A DNA stretch of 64,000 nt. Source: Melastoma dodecandrum (lineage: Eukaryota > Streptophyta > Magnoliopsida > Myrtales > Melastomataceae). Positions 12,683 through 25,612 of the stretch are shown here, piece after piece. The stretch covers positions 3,782,001-3,846,000 of the forward strand of contig JARUPY010000606.1 of NCBI GenBank assembly GCA_029817715.1, in the 5' to 3' direction. The translations under genes were made by a program, and so were the position numbers. The notes beneath the pieces are model-generated. The model searched no databases. It was not told the DNA's origin and saw only the letters and a list, made by a program, of their open reading frames with translations. Position 1 is the stretch's first letter. Every line of letters begins with the position of its first letter.

Positions 12683-15179
12683 ATGGCTGCCGTTAACGGG
12701 ACGGTCCCGGTGTGCCCCCTGCCGATAAAGGCGACCTCGAACGGCATCTTCCAGGGCGACGACCCCTTCGACTTTGCTCTCCCCCTCGCGATCGTCCAGA
12801 TATGTTTGGTGCTCGTCGTCACCCGTCTCCTTGCCCTCGTCCTTAGGCCGCTACGGCAGCCCCGTGTCATCGCGGAAATAGTGGTAGGTTTCTTGTTGCC
12901 TATTATTTGAGGAATTCGGCGAGAACGTGACGAGATGAATTGGGGGGTTTCGTTGATCTGTAGGGAGGGATTCTCCTCGGGCCATCTGCCCTGGGCCGAA
13001 GCACAGCGTATCTCCACAAGGTTTTCCCCCCGAGGAGCATTACAGTTCTCGACACCTTGGCGAATATCGGGCTCTTGTTCTTCCTCTTCCTCGTGGGGCT
13101 TGAGCTCGACATGAAATCCCTCAAGCGTACTGGGAAGAAGGCCCTATGCATCGCCCTCGCTGGGATTTCTCTCCCGTTTGTCATGGGAATCGGCACGTCC
13201 TTCGTCCTCAAGGCAACCATCTCGAAGAATGTCGCAGGCCCTCCATTCCTTGTGTTCATGGGTGTCGCCCTCTCAATCACCGCCTTCCCGGTCCTTGCTC
13301 GTATCCTCGCTGAACTCAAGCTTCTTACCACTGATGTCGGCCGGATGGCCATGTCAGCTGCTGCCGTCAATGATGTAGCCGCTTGGATCCTACTCGCCCT
13401 TGCCATAGCCCTGTCAGGAACTGGTCGATCGCCATTGGTCGCCCTCTGGGTGTTACTTTGTGGTGCTGCTTTTATAGGTGCCTGCTCTCTCATTTTCCCT
13501 CCTCTGTTCCGGTGGATGGCACAAAGGTGTCCAGAGGGAGAGCCAGTGAGGGAAATATATGTGTGCACAACTCTGGCTTCAGTTTTAGCCGCGTCCTTCT
13601 TCACAGATTTGATTGGGATCCATGCTCTCTTTGGTGCGTTTGTGGTCGGAGTGCTCGTCCCAAAAGAGGGACCATTTGCTGGCGCTCTTGTAGAGAAGGT
13701 CGAAGATCTCATCTCTGGCCTATTCCTCCCGCTTTACTTTGTGTCGAGTGGGTTGAAGACGAACGTCGCCACCATTCAAGGAGCGCATTCTTGGGGCCTC
13801 CTCGTGCTGGTAATTGTGACTGCTTGCTTTGGAAAGATCGTGGGTACTTTGGTCGTCACTCTTGCCTACAAGGTACCTCTCTCGGAGGCCCTCGCACTTG
13901 CTTTCCTGATGAACACGAAAGGTCTCGTGGAGCTCATCGTTCTTAACATCGGCAAAGATCGAAAGGTAAGGTTGAAAATAGTAACGATATTTGTTCTGCA
14001 AAGCGATTGTGTCTGCAATACTGACTGGCCCCATTTTTTCAGGTGTTGAATGACCAGACGTTTGCGGTAATGGTATTGATGGCCATATTCACGACATTTA
14101 TCACGACGCCTTTGGTGATGGCCGTGTATAAGCCTGCAAGAAGGAACAGCCGTGGGGACTACAAACACAGGACAATCATGCGCAAGGATGTGTCCTCACA
14201 ACTCCGGATCCTGACATGCTTCCATAGCCTTAGGAATGTTCCATCAATGCTAAACCTCATTGAAGCTTCAAGGGGGTCTGAGAAAAGAGAAGGACTTTGC
14301 GTCTATGCGATGCACTTGATGGAGCTCTCCGAGCGGCCATCCGCCATCCGAATGGTGCATAAGGCCAGGAAGAATGGTATGCCTTTCTGGAACAAGGGGA
14401 TTGGGTCGTCGGACAATCAAGTCATCGTGGCCTTTGAGGCGTTCCAGCAGCTCAGCCAAGTGACAATCCGCCCAATGACTGCGATCTCCTCCATGTCCAA
14501 CATTCACGAGGATATTTGCACCTCTGCAGAGAGGAAGAAAGCAGCTATCATTATCCTTCCCTATCACAAGCAACTGCGGATCGACGGGTCATTTGAGACG
14601 ACAGGAAACGAGCTCCGCATCATCAACAATAAGGTCCTTGAGTCGGCCCCTTGCTCGGTCGGCATCCTGGTGGATCGCGGGCTCGGCGGGACCTATCATA
14701 TCCCTGCGAGCAACGTGTCGTCCACGGTCACAGTGTTGTTCTTCGGGGGTCAGGACGATCTCGAAGCCCTGGCATATGGTATACGCATGGCGGAGCACCC
14801 CGGTATCAGCTTGGTGGTCATGAGAATCATCCTTACCTCTGAATCGATCCAGGCCGATATCTCGGCCGAACTCGAGAACAATGTTTCTGCTGACAGCACA
14901 GTCAAGTACGAGGAGAAGCTCGTGTCAAGTGTCGAAGAGGCTGTCCAGGCGATCAAGGAGCAGGGACAGTGCAACCTGTTTGTTGTCGGGCGAAAGCCGG
15001 AGGGCAAAATAGCAGACGCGCTGATCACTAAGGTGGAATGCCCCGACCTCGGCCCGATCGGCAGCTTGCTGTCGTCGTCTGAGTTATCGACCTCGGCATC
15101 TGTGTTGGTGATTCAGAAGTATCCCGGAGTGAGCTCGGCCTCCTTGTCGAAGGCCCAATCGCTGTCGGACGTAGTTTAG
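12683..15179 (+). CDS. CHX18: Cation/H+ antiporter, CPA2 family, CHX18-like
   Basis: Predicted 779-aa cation/proton exchanger of the plant CHX clade 17-20, endomembrane K+/H+ antiporters involved in K+ and pH balance. Exons 12683-12883, 12964-13965 and 14043-15179 join in frame. The N-terminus ([16 protein letters not shown]), the [23 protein letters not shown] junction and [16 protein letters not shown] are family hallmarks. The paired Asn-Asp of the exchange core (NDVAAW, residues about 203-204) is present. About twelve membrane segments occupy residues 30-420. A soluble C-terminal half carries USP-like segments including [16 protein letters not shown] and [13 protein letters not shown]. 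The ATG at 12683 fits family N-termini. The gene is intact. It converges on the dirigent gene at 15536. Assignment to CHX18 rather than CHX17 or CHX19 is by remembered similarity. Confidence 0.92.
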
Positions 15180-15535
15180 GCTTTGGAATCGCATTTGCTT
15201 ACTTGAGGCATTGATAAGAGAAAGTTGGACAAATAATATGCACCTTTATTTATTATTTATTCTGCAATTCGAAAACACCAAATCCAGTCTAGTCGTTATA
15301 TTCACATCTTTTTGTTCTTTCTAGCCTGTGATGGAGATGATAATTGCTTTTACAGATGAAAGTTACGATACTTGGTTATTAGAGAAAGAGGCCGACAGTC
15401 AAAATGAAGAACAAACCACACGCAAATTTAAACACGGGGAAACTGCAAGAAAAGATTATTCCTGGAATGGCAGTAGTACGAGGATGAGACGTGGAAACTC
15501 AATGTAAGAGCATCATCAGCCCTTGTCGTCCTTCT
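15180..15535. other. Convergent 3' spacer
   Basis: A 356-bp AT-rich spacer between the 3' ends of the CHX gene (+) and the dirigent gene (-). It presumably holds both 3' UTRs. No coding seen. Confidence 0.5.
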
Positions 15536-16117
15536 TCACCAACATTCGTACAACTTGATATCAACCCTGAGGCGGAAGTAAACGGGCAGCTCGAACGCGT
15601 CCGTCATCAATGTGGCGATCCCCCTAGCCATCTGGAAGTCTCCTGTGCCGCCAATCACGGAGATGTCCCTGGTCTTGTTCATTATAGGATCTGCCCCAGC
15701 GAAGTTGATGCTCCCCTGGCGCTCCGTCGAGTTGAACACAAACGAGAATCCCAGCCAGGCGGTGAAGATGTCCTTCTTGTCGTAAATGTAGAATCCCTGA
15801 GCACGCCCGACCGGAGGGGAATGGAGATTGTTGTCGAGCGTGATCGGGTCGTCGAAAACAGCAAGGTCGCCGAAGGAGTTCTGGTCGGCCAGCTTGATCC
15901 TATCTGCCCAGGCAGGAGCCCCGACTAATGCAGAGGTCGCGTTGTGGGCGTTCTGCCCGTTGTAGAGTATGTCGTGGAAGTAGAACACGAGCTCGTCACA
16001 GGGCTTCCGGTCTTGACCGCGCCTGGTCCTGGCTGCCACTGGAGGAGAGACAAGGAGGATGGTTAGGGAGAGGGACAAGACGATTAGGAACGTATTTGAA
16101 GATCGCGGGAATCCCAT
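15536..16117 (-). CDS. Dirigent protein (DIR-a type)
   Basis: Single-exon 193-aa secreted dirigent protein. The family has no oxidase activity itself. It steers coupling of monolignol radicals in the cell wall toward one lignan stereoisomer. Residues 1 to about 29 form a signal peptide (hydrophobic [12 protein letters not shown]). The mature barrel shows [12 protein letters not shown], an NATSA glycosylation site, [39 protein letters not shown] and the C-terminal KLYECW. The ATG at 16117 was chosen over an upstream in-frame GTG, and it puts the signal peptide at the N-terminus. It diverges from the neighbour at 18448 in residues before FGDLAVF. Stereospecificity cannot be read from the sequence. 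Confidence 0.92.
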   Translation of the reverse strand: MGFPRSSNTFLIVLSLSLTILLVSPPVAARTRRGQDRKPCDELVFYFHDILYNGQNAHNATSALVGAPAWADRIKLADQNSFGDLAVFDDPITLDNNLHSPPVGRAQGFYIYDKKDIFTAWLGFSFVFNSTERQGSINFAGADPIMNKTRDISVIGGTGDFQMARGIATLMTDAFELPVYFRLRVDIKLYECW

Positions 16118-16188
16118 TGTTTCAACAAAACTGATGCTGTGGTGCTTCACTTCACAGGGATGGGGGTGGGGGTGTGTCGTGTGTGCAT

Positions 16189-16194
16189 CTTATA
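16189..16194 (-). promoter_or_regulatory. TATA box of the dirigent gene at 15536
   Basis: The minus strand reads TATAAG about 72 bp upstream of the ATG, a suitable distance for a plant core promoter with a short leader. Position-based inference. Confidence 0.4.
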
Positions 16195-17322
16195 GGGCTA
16201 ATAAATTCATTTCATGGGGCATGTCGTATCCCATGCCAACTCGCCGGAACCCGCCTGCGGACGATTCCTTTGGGGCTTACAAAATTGAATTATGGTTGTA
16301 GGTGGAAGTAGTAATTTAGTTGGGGACGACCAAATTAACGCCAAAGCTCATCGTCATGTGGCATCCGGCCTTGAATAAACATAAATGTTTGGTGTCGTTT
16401 GTCATTCATGTCCAAATAAAAATTGAAAAGATTCCACACCAAGTCTGCAAGAAAGGATTTTCCAAATGCGACAAATCGCACCCATGTGTGGGTACTGCAT
16501 GAACCACCAACCCCCCCACCCCCCACATTAATTTCATAAGATGGATCTAACGATTATATGAATGAAGGGGGAGTTATATGTATCCTCGTTATTTATATAT
16601 ATATTGAAGGCGAGATCTGTAAAATTCGGATGATCAGATCAAGATACCATGGGGGATAATAATATTTAGCATAGACGCCAATTTAAGAAGGTATTATGCG
16701 TTTGGATTTTAGTGGTCCAGATATAATATTTTTGTTTTGAAGTTCTTTGTTGTTGTCGGCATGTGAAAATAAGTTACTAACCATTTTAGTCAATCAGGCT
16801 GCTAAAATTTCTATTAATTTGGCTTGTTATTTTATTTTATCATCTTTTATTTTTTTCGGATAAAATTTAAACGTTAGTTTAACATGATCAGACTTGCGTC
16901 CTACTTGTCCAAAGTTGATTAAGTGAATACCTGGAGCCATATTTAGGTTAGATAAAAAATAAATTACTTCGTTGTTACTGTAAATGTGGAAAACACTGTG
17001 GAAGCGAGTGTACATATACAAACGTTGTAATTTCGTGTTGTGTTGTACGTGTTCTTGCCGCATCACGAGAGGAATATGAGCTACATAAGACGGTATCGCT
17101 GGTGAAGCCTCTATGAGGGTGACCTAATAGGCTCGAGGGACTCGACTAGAAGTTGTAGATAGCGTTGAAGTGACGTGCAGTGGGATCTGAGGAGGATTGT
17201 TGAATGTGTACGTGCCAATGTACAATGTCTAGGAGAGAAGGGTTATTACTCTAGGAGCACAGAAGGTGATGGACCGATCTGATTCTAGAACTATATTCTG
17301 TTATGGTTGTGTGTAGGAATGT

Positions 17323-17434
17323 CTACTCGATGAGGAGCTGAGGGGAAGTCACAAGGAGTGATTATGCATTCTTGGAGACTACTCGATGGGGAGATGAGGG
17401 GAAGTCACAAGGAGTAGCTGTTCATTCTTAGAGA
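17323..17434. repeat. Direct repeat, 56-bp period, two copies
   Basis: CTACTCGAT starts at 17323 and again at 17379, followed in both by GAG(C/A)TGAGGGGAAGTCACAAGGAGT. It lies within a degenerate LTR-like stretch. Confidence 0.7.
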
Positions 17435-18360
17435 GAAGTCAAGGAATTACTTGGTAAGCAGCCGAGGGAAGTCATAACGGTTAGCTGTGCAACATGCAAG
17501 GATACCACCTAGTTGAAAATGTTCAACAATTGGTCACTTCTAAAAGTGCAATACCTTCTGGTGCTTTGTGACATAGAAGTTTTGTCTTTGCATCACCTTT
17601 TAAATCACTAATACATGTTGATTTGCGATAACCAACATATATTTTGAGTGAGGGAGGACATAGGCAATCACCCTCGAACCACTATAAAATCGTATCTCTT
17701 TCCTTTTGATTGTTGACTATTTCATAAGCTTTTATTATACAGAAACAACAAATATAAGGAGAACAATGCATATATAAAAAGGTTGATTAACGGATTACAT
17801 GAGGTGATTCTATTCAATCTTTGCTACTAACATTGGTCTTAACCTGAACCTCTAAGGTTCTATGAGTAGTCAAAAATCATTCTAATGGTCTAATTGACAA
17901 CATATATATGCATATCACTTCGATTCTCTCTAACAACCTCTGTAGCAAACTGAAACCTCACAAATATTATGTTCTATAAATAGTTAAGACTTCCCCTGCT
18001 CGGTTATGTGAAAAGGTTAAAGGTCCCTATTTGGGTGTTTATAATATAATTCATGCCCCTCTTAATATCAAGAAAAGGCCAACATGACTGTCTGTTAGCC
18101 AAATATTGCAAATGTTGCGATTTGAAATCGCGTCTTTTTTTATAACTACTTAATATTACAACTTTGGACAACGAGTTAGGAGCGATATAAATAATTTTTT
18201 TTAAAATGAAATTATATTTTACAAATTATTTCCCAAACTAAACTTATATGACTACAAATCTAATGTCACTTTTTCGTTATGGTTGTCTGCGTTTTTTATA
18301 AAATAAATAACTAAAATATTATTTACTACGAAAGTTTGTCTAATTATGGTCTGAACAGTC

Positions 18361-18368
18361 TATAAATA
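18361..18368 (+). promoter_or_regulatory. TATA box of the dirigent gene at 18448
   Basis: TATAAATA lies 87 bp upstream of the ATG and is a near-perfect plant TATA box. Confidence 0.6.
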
Positions 18369-18369
18369 G

Positions 18370-18999
<630 letters not shown>

Positions 19000-20230
19000 T
19001 TCTCGCGGCTTCAAAAAAAGCGACTTATCTGAGGGAGTTCTTCCTGATACCTTGAATTTCGAGGCACATTGCTATTGCCATCGTTCATGAAATGTTATTC
19101 CATTGAAAGTACTAGTATTTATGCTGATTTATCCTGCACAACACTCGCCTTTTAAGTTTTATTACCGGTTTATACTTTGACAAAGTTAAATTTTCTCGTT
19201 ACGAGACTTTTGATTAAGTGGACGAATCCTTTGTCGTAAGTGTTGCTTATCGACGGCTTCATGAGTAAAATTCTAAGGAGTTGGTTGGTACAAATGGGAA
19301 GTGTTTAGATTCAATTGATGAGTTACGGGGCTCGAAACCTACGGCAAAGATCCGTCTACATCCCATATTACGTGAACCGAGAAGTAAACAAAAAGGCAAA
19401 AGGAAAGAAAGAATCATACGAACCAGTTGCAATATTTGTCTATAATATGTTAGGTGGAAACTTACTCCACGTTGCCCATTCATTACAATATTAATTCCTT
19501 TAGTCTCGTGGTCGAGATTAGTTTGCTAATCACATTCCCGCATGCCCTTTGAATCTTGACCATGCCTGGACCCAACACTCGCAACTAGCCAATCCCCTTT
19601 TAGGACAAACAAATGAGGCGAAGACCTTCAAAAGTGTTCTTCCTAATCCCAACCACCACTTTCCCCCTTATCCATGCCGGTCAGATTTTTATGACACGTT
19701 CGGCTGACCCGGGGCGGCTTCACGAGCTGTAACTGATCCACGCACCGATTGCGGTCACGGTAACGATTTCGTGTCTCCTTGGCGCAGCCCGACCGGCCGA
19801 ATCAATTATTGGAGGTGGAACACGAAGATACTATTTATTAAATGGATATGGGATACAAATACTACCGTGCGATCGACATAATTCCTTTTGGTAGACTCAG
19901 AGTGCAATTATTGGGTTATCATATATCACATTATTGGTGTATTTTATATGTGCTTATCCGTAAGAGTCCAACATGATCTCGACCTCGGAAAAATATGACC
20001 CAGAGTGTCAACGAAATGAGTTATATATAATATTTTCACGGTGAGCCTCGGTCAATAAAATGTGAACAGGGAAGGCGTGAGATTAGGGAAAGTACCTTTT
20101 GTTAGTTTACCTAATGAGCAAGTTTGGTAATTCAAAATTTATTATTATTTATTTCAAATGAATGTACAACACTAGTAACACTATGCAAAAACATCAACAT
20201 AAGTCTTTACCTACCACAGAAAACAAAATA

Positions 20231-20256
20231 AAATAATAATAATAATAATAATAATG
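20231..20256. repeat. (ATA)n microsatellite
   Basis: About eight uninterrupted AAT/ATA triplets in an intergenic AT-rich setting. Confidence 0.85.
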
Positions 20257-21687
20257 AAATGTAAAGACACCTACTACCAACAACTGATTGAACAACTCAC
20301 TGAATGCCTAAAAATAGTAACACGATGAGGAATCGTTTTTCGTAATTGTGAGCCAACTTGTTTCCCTTTTGTCGCGTGTTGGACGCCGGCGATTTTAGTT
20401 TTAGCATATAATATATATATATATATTTGCAATACCGCAAGAAGCAAAAGAAACTTGTAGGGTCACTCCTCCCTAAGACCCAACACATCAGTGGTGGCTT
20501 TAAATATGAATATATGTACAAGTTTTGAACACTTATTCGAAATTGTGTTAGGTGGTATCCGTACATATTTTGAGTTTTCAACTACTGGCTTTTGGATTAA
20601 TTCTTGTATCTCCGTATTATTAATGAAATTCGATGAAAGGGTCCCTAAAATCAAGAAAGAAAATGTGTTATTAGCAAGTTCATTTCAAAAAAGCATCCTT
20701 AAAATCAACAGGTGACATTCGATTTATCTTTTTTTTGAATAAGACTACGATAGATTTTCGTTCTATAAATTAAAGAAGATTTATAAGACAGGAAGAATGA
20801 GCCTAATCATAGATGATCGTAAACAGTATCATATGCTCTTTTCTGTTAACGAAGAAATCAAATTAATCAAGAGGTACATACCACAGATGGTTTTACCACT
20901 AAAAAAACTTTCATGGAGTTTCTCGTACATTGTTATAGTTACGACACGATTTATAAAATAATAATAATAAAATACTTTAAATAAGACATTTTTGTACGAA
21001 TGGGACATCAGATAATTTAATTACGTGTTTCGAATTTTAAGTTTTCATCCACAGAGTCTTATCGGGGGGCTCCGACTGAAGTTGTGTGACTTTTTGCTTT
21101 AACATCCGAGGCTCGGGAGGCCTGACAAGACCCGCCCCACTAATTGCACGGTCTCTTAAACGAGGGGACGGCCTCGACCTCCTGGCCGACATGATCGGAC
21201 TAGGAAAATGGTCGAGTTAGGGCTACACAATGCTCGGACTAACAGAGATCAATGTGTTCACGACGGCGTAACATCCGCGTTATGTTCCGATGCACAGTTT
21301 CTATCGTTCGAGGTATACCGTGTCATCCATATCCGCCAAAGTAGGAGCAGAGGATTGATTATTTTCCATCAGGCAGACCCGACTCCTCCTCCTTCATGGA
21401 GCGATGAGGCTGCATCAAGCCTAAGACAATGACGATAGTCATTCCAGAGCGAGGCCATAACTCGTGCATACTTCTCTTTAGGGTACCACATAACGCCCGA
21501 ACAAGTCCACGTCTAACATGCCTCTGAGCTGTATTAGATCTTGTTCGCAGACAAGGCATAGAGTTCCGGCCAACTGTGGGAGTCCGGAAGATGGTGCTGT
21601 TACGCACGAGCAAGTTCTTCTCTTTTACCTCGACTATATTCATTCCGATTTGTTCTCCGTTAAGGCATTGAGTTGTGTTGAAGATGA

Positions 21688-21816
21688 AAATATATAGTAT
21701 GTCACGCTTTTTCCTATAATCGAGCTTTTAGGACAGTTGGCGTTGGTGGTATCAGAGCCAGAGATCGAGACGAACTGAAAATATACAATATATTACGCTT
21801 TTATCTACAAGTTCGA
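21688..21816 (+). mobile_element. LTR-retrotransposon remnant with Met-tRNA primer-binding site
   Basis: TGGTATCAGAGCC at 21747-21759 matches the usual plant primer-binding site complementary to the 3' end of initiator Met tRNA. A diverged direct duplication flanks it: GATGAAAATATATAG...CACGCTTTTT...CGAGCTTTT (from about 21688) against GAAAATATACAATATATTACGCTTTTA...CGAGCTTCG (from about 21777). No gag or pol follows, so only a fragment survives. Confidence 0.4.
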
Positions 21817-21899
21817 GCTTCGATTTCGTCGCGCCAAACAACTCGACTCGTCCATTTTATTTCGACGCGTCCTTTATGCGATGTACAGCTTAGTTAAGT

Positions 21900-23370
21900 A
21901 CTTCATAAAAAAGAAACACCAACCCCCTTATAGAGTTCCCCCAACAACCTCGTCCGGAGTCTCGTGTCCCAGCGAGCGCCCACTTGCCTCAAAAAGAAGC
22001 AAAATCCAGACCTTCCTCTGTCTCCTCGCCCAACTTCCCCATCCATCCTTCCATCAATTCCGCTCTTCTCTATTGCCTGCCTCCTTCACCCACCGCTTCA
22101 TTTATCTTCCTCTCCCGAGTTTCGCTTCCTGGGCTTCTTCGTAAAGTACCGCTGCGGGAGATTCCTCGCCGACCCATCTGGATCTTGGTGAAATTCCCAC
22201 CTTTCTTTGTTTTCGTTCGATGTGGTTGCTCGTCCTCGGGTTTGGATTGACTGGTTTCTGTATTTTCGAGGATTGGGTTTAGATTCGGATTGCCACCGGA
22301 ATTCAGTTGAATTAGCTTCGAGTGGTTGTGTACTCCGGGTGGATGGATTCGTGGATTAAAAATCCGTCTTTGTGTTTCGTTCGAGCTTTATGTCGCCTGG
22401 TTCTCTGATTCGCTGGGTTCCGTTTGGGTGTGAATTGTCGTTAGCCCCTTGATAATCGGGTCTGCCGCTCTGTTTTCTCGATTGTGATGAGCTTCTGTTG
22501 TCCAGTGATTCTTTGGGTTCGACTTTTTTAAAAATCAAGGTGGGTGTTTGTTGCAATTGCCATCCTTTCTTACTCTGGGGTACGATCCTGATTTCGTTAG
22601 TGGTGACTTTTGCATTCATCTCTCTCCACCGTGTACATTCATGATCGTTGGTGGCAGCAATCATGCCATGTTTAGAAAGACAATCACATCATAACAAGGA
22701 ATTCTGGAAAAATTTGCTCACTTTTTTCCTCTGTTGTCTTGAATTTTGGAAAGACTATGCAATTTTTGGTTAAAATGGTGATTGGAGGATGACCGAAATG
22801 GTTCCCCGCCAGCCAATGCCAGTCGATATTTCCTTCGTGTTCCCCGTGAAGCGAAGCTTCTGATTTGATGTGGTTGTAGTGTGCTTGCATTGATTCGTTC
22901 TTTTAGAACTTATATTTTTTTTTAGATTGTAAAGTGAGTGAAGAGGGTCGGTTATTTTTTGTGATATATGTTTCTCCCAGTTTTACTGCTCATAATCATG
23001 AGTCAAAGGCTCTTAGGACTCCCTCCGTTCGTTCTTCGGATGTCTCATTCTGTATCAATTTCACTCGTGCAGATCATTCGGATGACCTTGATCTATAGTA
23101 TCCTGATGACAGGCTCTCATTAGTTCACCGTGTTCATCAATTGGATTCTGCATTATTATTAATCTCTTGAGCCATGGACCGCTGTGATACCTCAGGTTTC
23201 GTCAGTGGGGGTTGCGAATGGATTTTCCATTACTTCTAACCTTTGATTTGTAGGCAATTTAGACTAGAACCCAGAAGTCAGGCCAACCAACATTGTACCT
23301 CACAATTGTTTGTAGTATTTACTATTTGTGTATACACAAAAGTAAGGAAAAGGAGAAAGATTCAAGTCTC
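21900..23370 (+). other. Probable 5' UTR exon and leader intron of the Cys/HGGG-repeat gene
   Basis: A pyrimidine-rich stretch (about 21950-22190) looks like a plant 5' leader and ends at a plausible donor, TCTTG/GTGAAATT, near 22188. A plausible acceptor, GATTTGTAG, ends at 23253. The T-rich interior and absence of coding fit a 5' UTR intron of about 1 kb. Inference only. Confidence 0.35.
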
Positions 23371-25140
23371 ATGGATGCCGCCCAGGTATTAAATCTGGGT
23401 TTCACCACTGATTACCCTTTTGGAGGCATTCAGAGTGATGGGCTCAGATGTTGCTGGCAGAATGGACACAGATTTGAGGATCAATTCCCCTGGTTCTGTG
23501 GAGAAGCATCTGTTTGAGTCTTCATTGTCAGTTGGCTTAGGGTGTCGTTCAAGTTCTTCAGACAGTAAGGGAAGCTTGGCTGCCGCTTACACCATCATGT
23601 CATCTAACAAGGCGGTGGACAAGGTAGACCTCAATTTGGATTTCGCTTTTCTTCTCGGCTCAACTGCAAAAGGAGTTCAGGATCCTTCTGTGGTTGATCT
23701 GGAATTAAGTCTTTCAACCAGACTGTTTGAATCTGGCACTACTAATGGCATTGTCTTGGAAGTTCCACCGTTGGTTGGCAGGAGATCGAGGACGGAGGGA
23801 GGATCCATGCCGTGCCAGTGGAAATCGGGGACCATCACCATGCCTCCACATGGTTCTGTTGACCAGAGTAACTTCTTCCTTAATCCAACCTCAGTAGCAG
23901 TTGACTCCATTCCCATTCTGCCAGACCTGTCTTCGGGTGCGATAACTTCTCCGAATAGTTCAATCACCAGTACTTCTGGAACATTGAAGAACCTTCCGTC
24001 ACAGTATCGTGGCAGTATGAAAACATGTCAGGTTGAGGGTTGCAAGAAGGGAGCGAGAGGTGCCTCCGGGCGATGCATTTCCCATGGTGGGGGACACAGG
24101 TGCCAAAAATCAGGTTGCCAAAAGGGTGCAGAGGGTCGCACTGTCTTCTGCAAATCTCATGGAGGTGGCCGACGCTGTGAATTCCTCGGATGTACGAAGA
24201 GTGCTGAGGGAAACACAGATTACTGCATTGGGCATGGCGGTGGCCGGCGTTGTGGCCATGAGGGGTGTGGTCGAGCTGCAAGAGGGAAATCAGGGTTATG
24301 CATCAGGCATGGAGGCGGGAAGCGTTGCCGACGAGATAATTGCACAAAGAGCGCTGACGGCTTGTCAGGCCTCTGCATCTTGCATGGCGGAGGTCATCGT
24401 TGCCAGTATGCCATTGGGTGCTCAAAAGGTGCACAGGGGAGCACGATGTTTTGCAAGGCTCACGGCGGTGGTAAACGTTGCACATATGCTGGGTGCACTA
24501 AAGGTGCCGAGGGCAGCACACCCTTCTGCAAGGGTCATGGTGGAGGAAAACGCTGCTTGTTTCAGGGAGGCAGAATATGTACCAAGAGTGTGCATGGTGG
24601 CACGGCTTTCTGTGTCGCCCACGGGGGTGGCAAACGGTGCGCTGCTCCTGGATGTACGACGAGTGCTCGGGGAAGGACCAATCACTGTGTCCGTCACGGC
24701 GGTGGCAAGAGGTGTCGGTTCCCAACCTGCAGTAAGAGTGCACAGGGAAGCACTGATTTTTGCAAGGCACATGGTGGCGGGAAGAGGAAGATGGTGCACC
24801 GCTCCCTTCAATGTGGTCTCATTCAGGACAAGAGGGTGCACGGCGGCGATATCCTTGGTGGTATCGTCCAGAGGTCCTCCATCACCTCTGGGGAAGCAAC
24901 AACCTCGTCAAGCATGAGCTGCCCTATATTTAGTTCTTCGCAGAGTTCTGTTCCGGAGGCCGGGTTCACAGAGGGAATCTCATGGCAATGCTGGCCTCTG
25001 GTGACAAAGGCATGTTCCCAAATGCAATGATGCCGATCATGGCCGAGCCACCTTCGAGTTGTGTGTGTGAGTCGTGTGGGTCATTCAAATGGCACCGTCA
25101 AGTTCTCTATTAGCAGTATGCTTAGTAGCAGTGGGACCTC
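23371..25140 (+). pseudogene. Cys/HGGG-repeat protein (annotated in plants as WRKY19-like), frame-shifted at both ends
   Basis: The main frame from the ATG at 23438 to 25030 gives 530 residues. It holds ten tandem repeats of about 25 residues, C-x4/5-C-x9/10-C-x2-HGGG-x-R, from 24026 to about 24786. Two EAR-like repression motifs (VDLNLDF and VDLELSLS) precede them. The conserved family start, MDAAQVLNLGFTTDYPF, is at 23371 but in a different frame. It would continue into FRVMGSDVAG only after a one-base shift near 23425. The family C-terminus (RVHRGNLMAMLASGD...FPNAMM) reads about 24955-25060 in yet another frame, so the main frame ends with unrelated residues. The last repeat passes straight from HGGGKR to KMVHRS, losing the usual final Cys segment before GLIQDKRVHGG. 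No WRKYGQK is present. Function is unknown. If 23438 is the real start it may still be expressed. Confidence 0.75.
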
Positions 25141-25612
25141 GCCGTTCATTTGAAAACCACTTCTATAATTTGTTTCTTTTGTAGCTCTTGTTTAAGGTGG
25201 TGAGTTTTTGTAGCTCTTTTGATCTGTGTGAAAGACCACCTGGGTTTTGCTAATCTCTTCGAAATCCATAGAATCCTTTCCCCAAATCATGTAATAAGGT
25301 GCTGATGTTCTTTCCAATTCCTGGGCATTGAAATGACTTACAATCACAGAAACCATTATAAATGTAACAGGCAAACCTACATCCACCAACACCACGTTTT
25401 TCTTTCCCAACAAATTCCCAAACCCGATTCCAGTAAACGAAGGTCACATAAAGATGCACCAGGATACCAGGGAACAAGCATTCTTCGACCAAACCCATTT
25501 GCAGGCCAAAAGTTAATGATAAGTAAAAGCAGAGAAACTCCCAAGTCACTAAAAACCAAACCACCTCAACTAACCAGAAGGCTGGTTTGGATATACACCC
25601 AAGCACATGAAG
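25141..25612. other. Convergent 3' spacer
   Basis: Lies between the repeat-protein gene (+) and the reticulon-like gene (-). Presumably 3' UTRs. No conserved coding seen, and the short frames here overlap each other on opposite strands. Confidence 0.45.

Larger units (their letters stand above)
16118..18360. other. Intergenic region between divergent dirigent genes
   Basis: Holds the two promoters and a decayed LTR-like stretch (about 17060-17720). That stretch ends in GAACCACTATAAAATCG, the same kind of block seen near LTR ends elsewhere in the window. A direct repeat with a 56-bp period (CTACTCGATG...GGAAGTCACAAGGAGT) occurs at 17323-17434. No gene recognised. Confidence 0.45.
19000..21899. 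other. Intergenic with retroelement debris
   Basis: No intact gene. Contains an (ATA)n microsatellite (about 20231-20256), an (AT)n tract (about 20405-20425), and an LTR-retrotransposon primer-binding-like site at 21747 listed separately. The rest is AT-rich unique-looking DNA. Confidence 0.45.

Noticed and set aside
12903..13712. Long open frame on the minus strand across CHX exon 2
   Set aside because: It is the antisense shadow of a GC-rich conserved coding exon and has no recognisable domain.
24033..24917. Long open frame in a second phase over the Cys/HGGG repeats
   Set aside because: A shadow of the repetitive coding frame. The HGGG repeat pattern is in the other frame.
23371..25030. 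Calling the repeat protein a WRKY transcription factor
   Set aside because: No WRKYGQK or WRKY zinc finger was seen. Only the HGGG repeats shared with WRKY19 are present.
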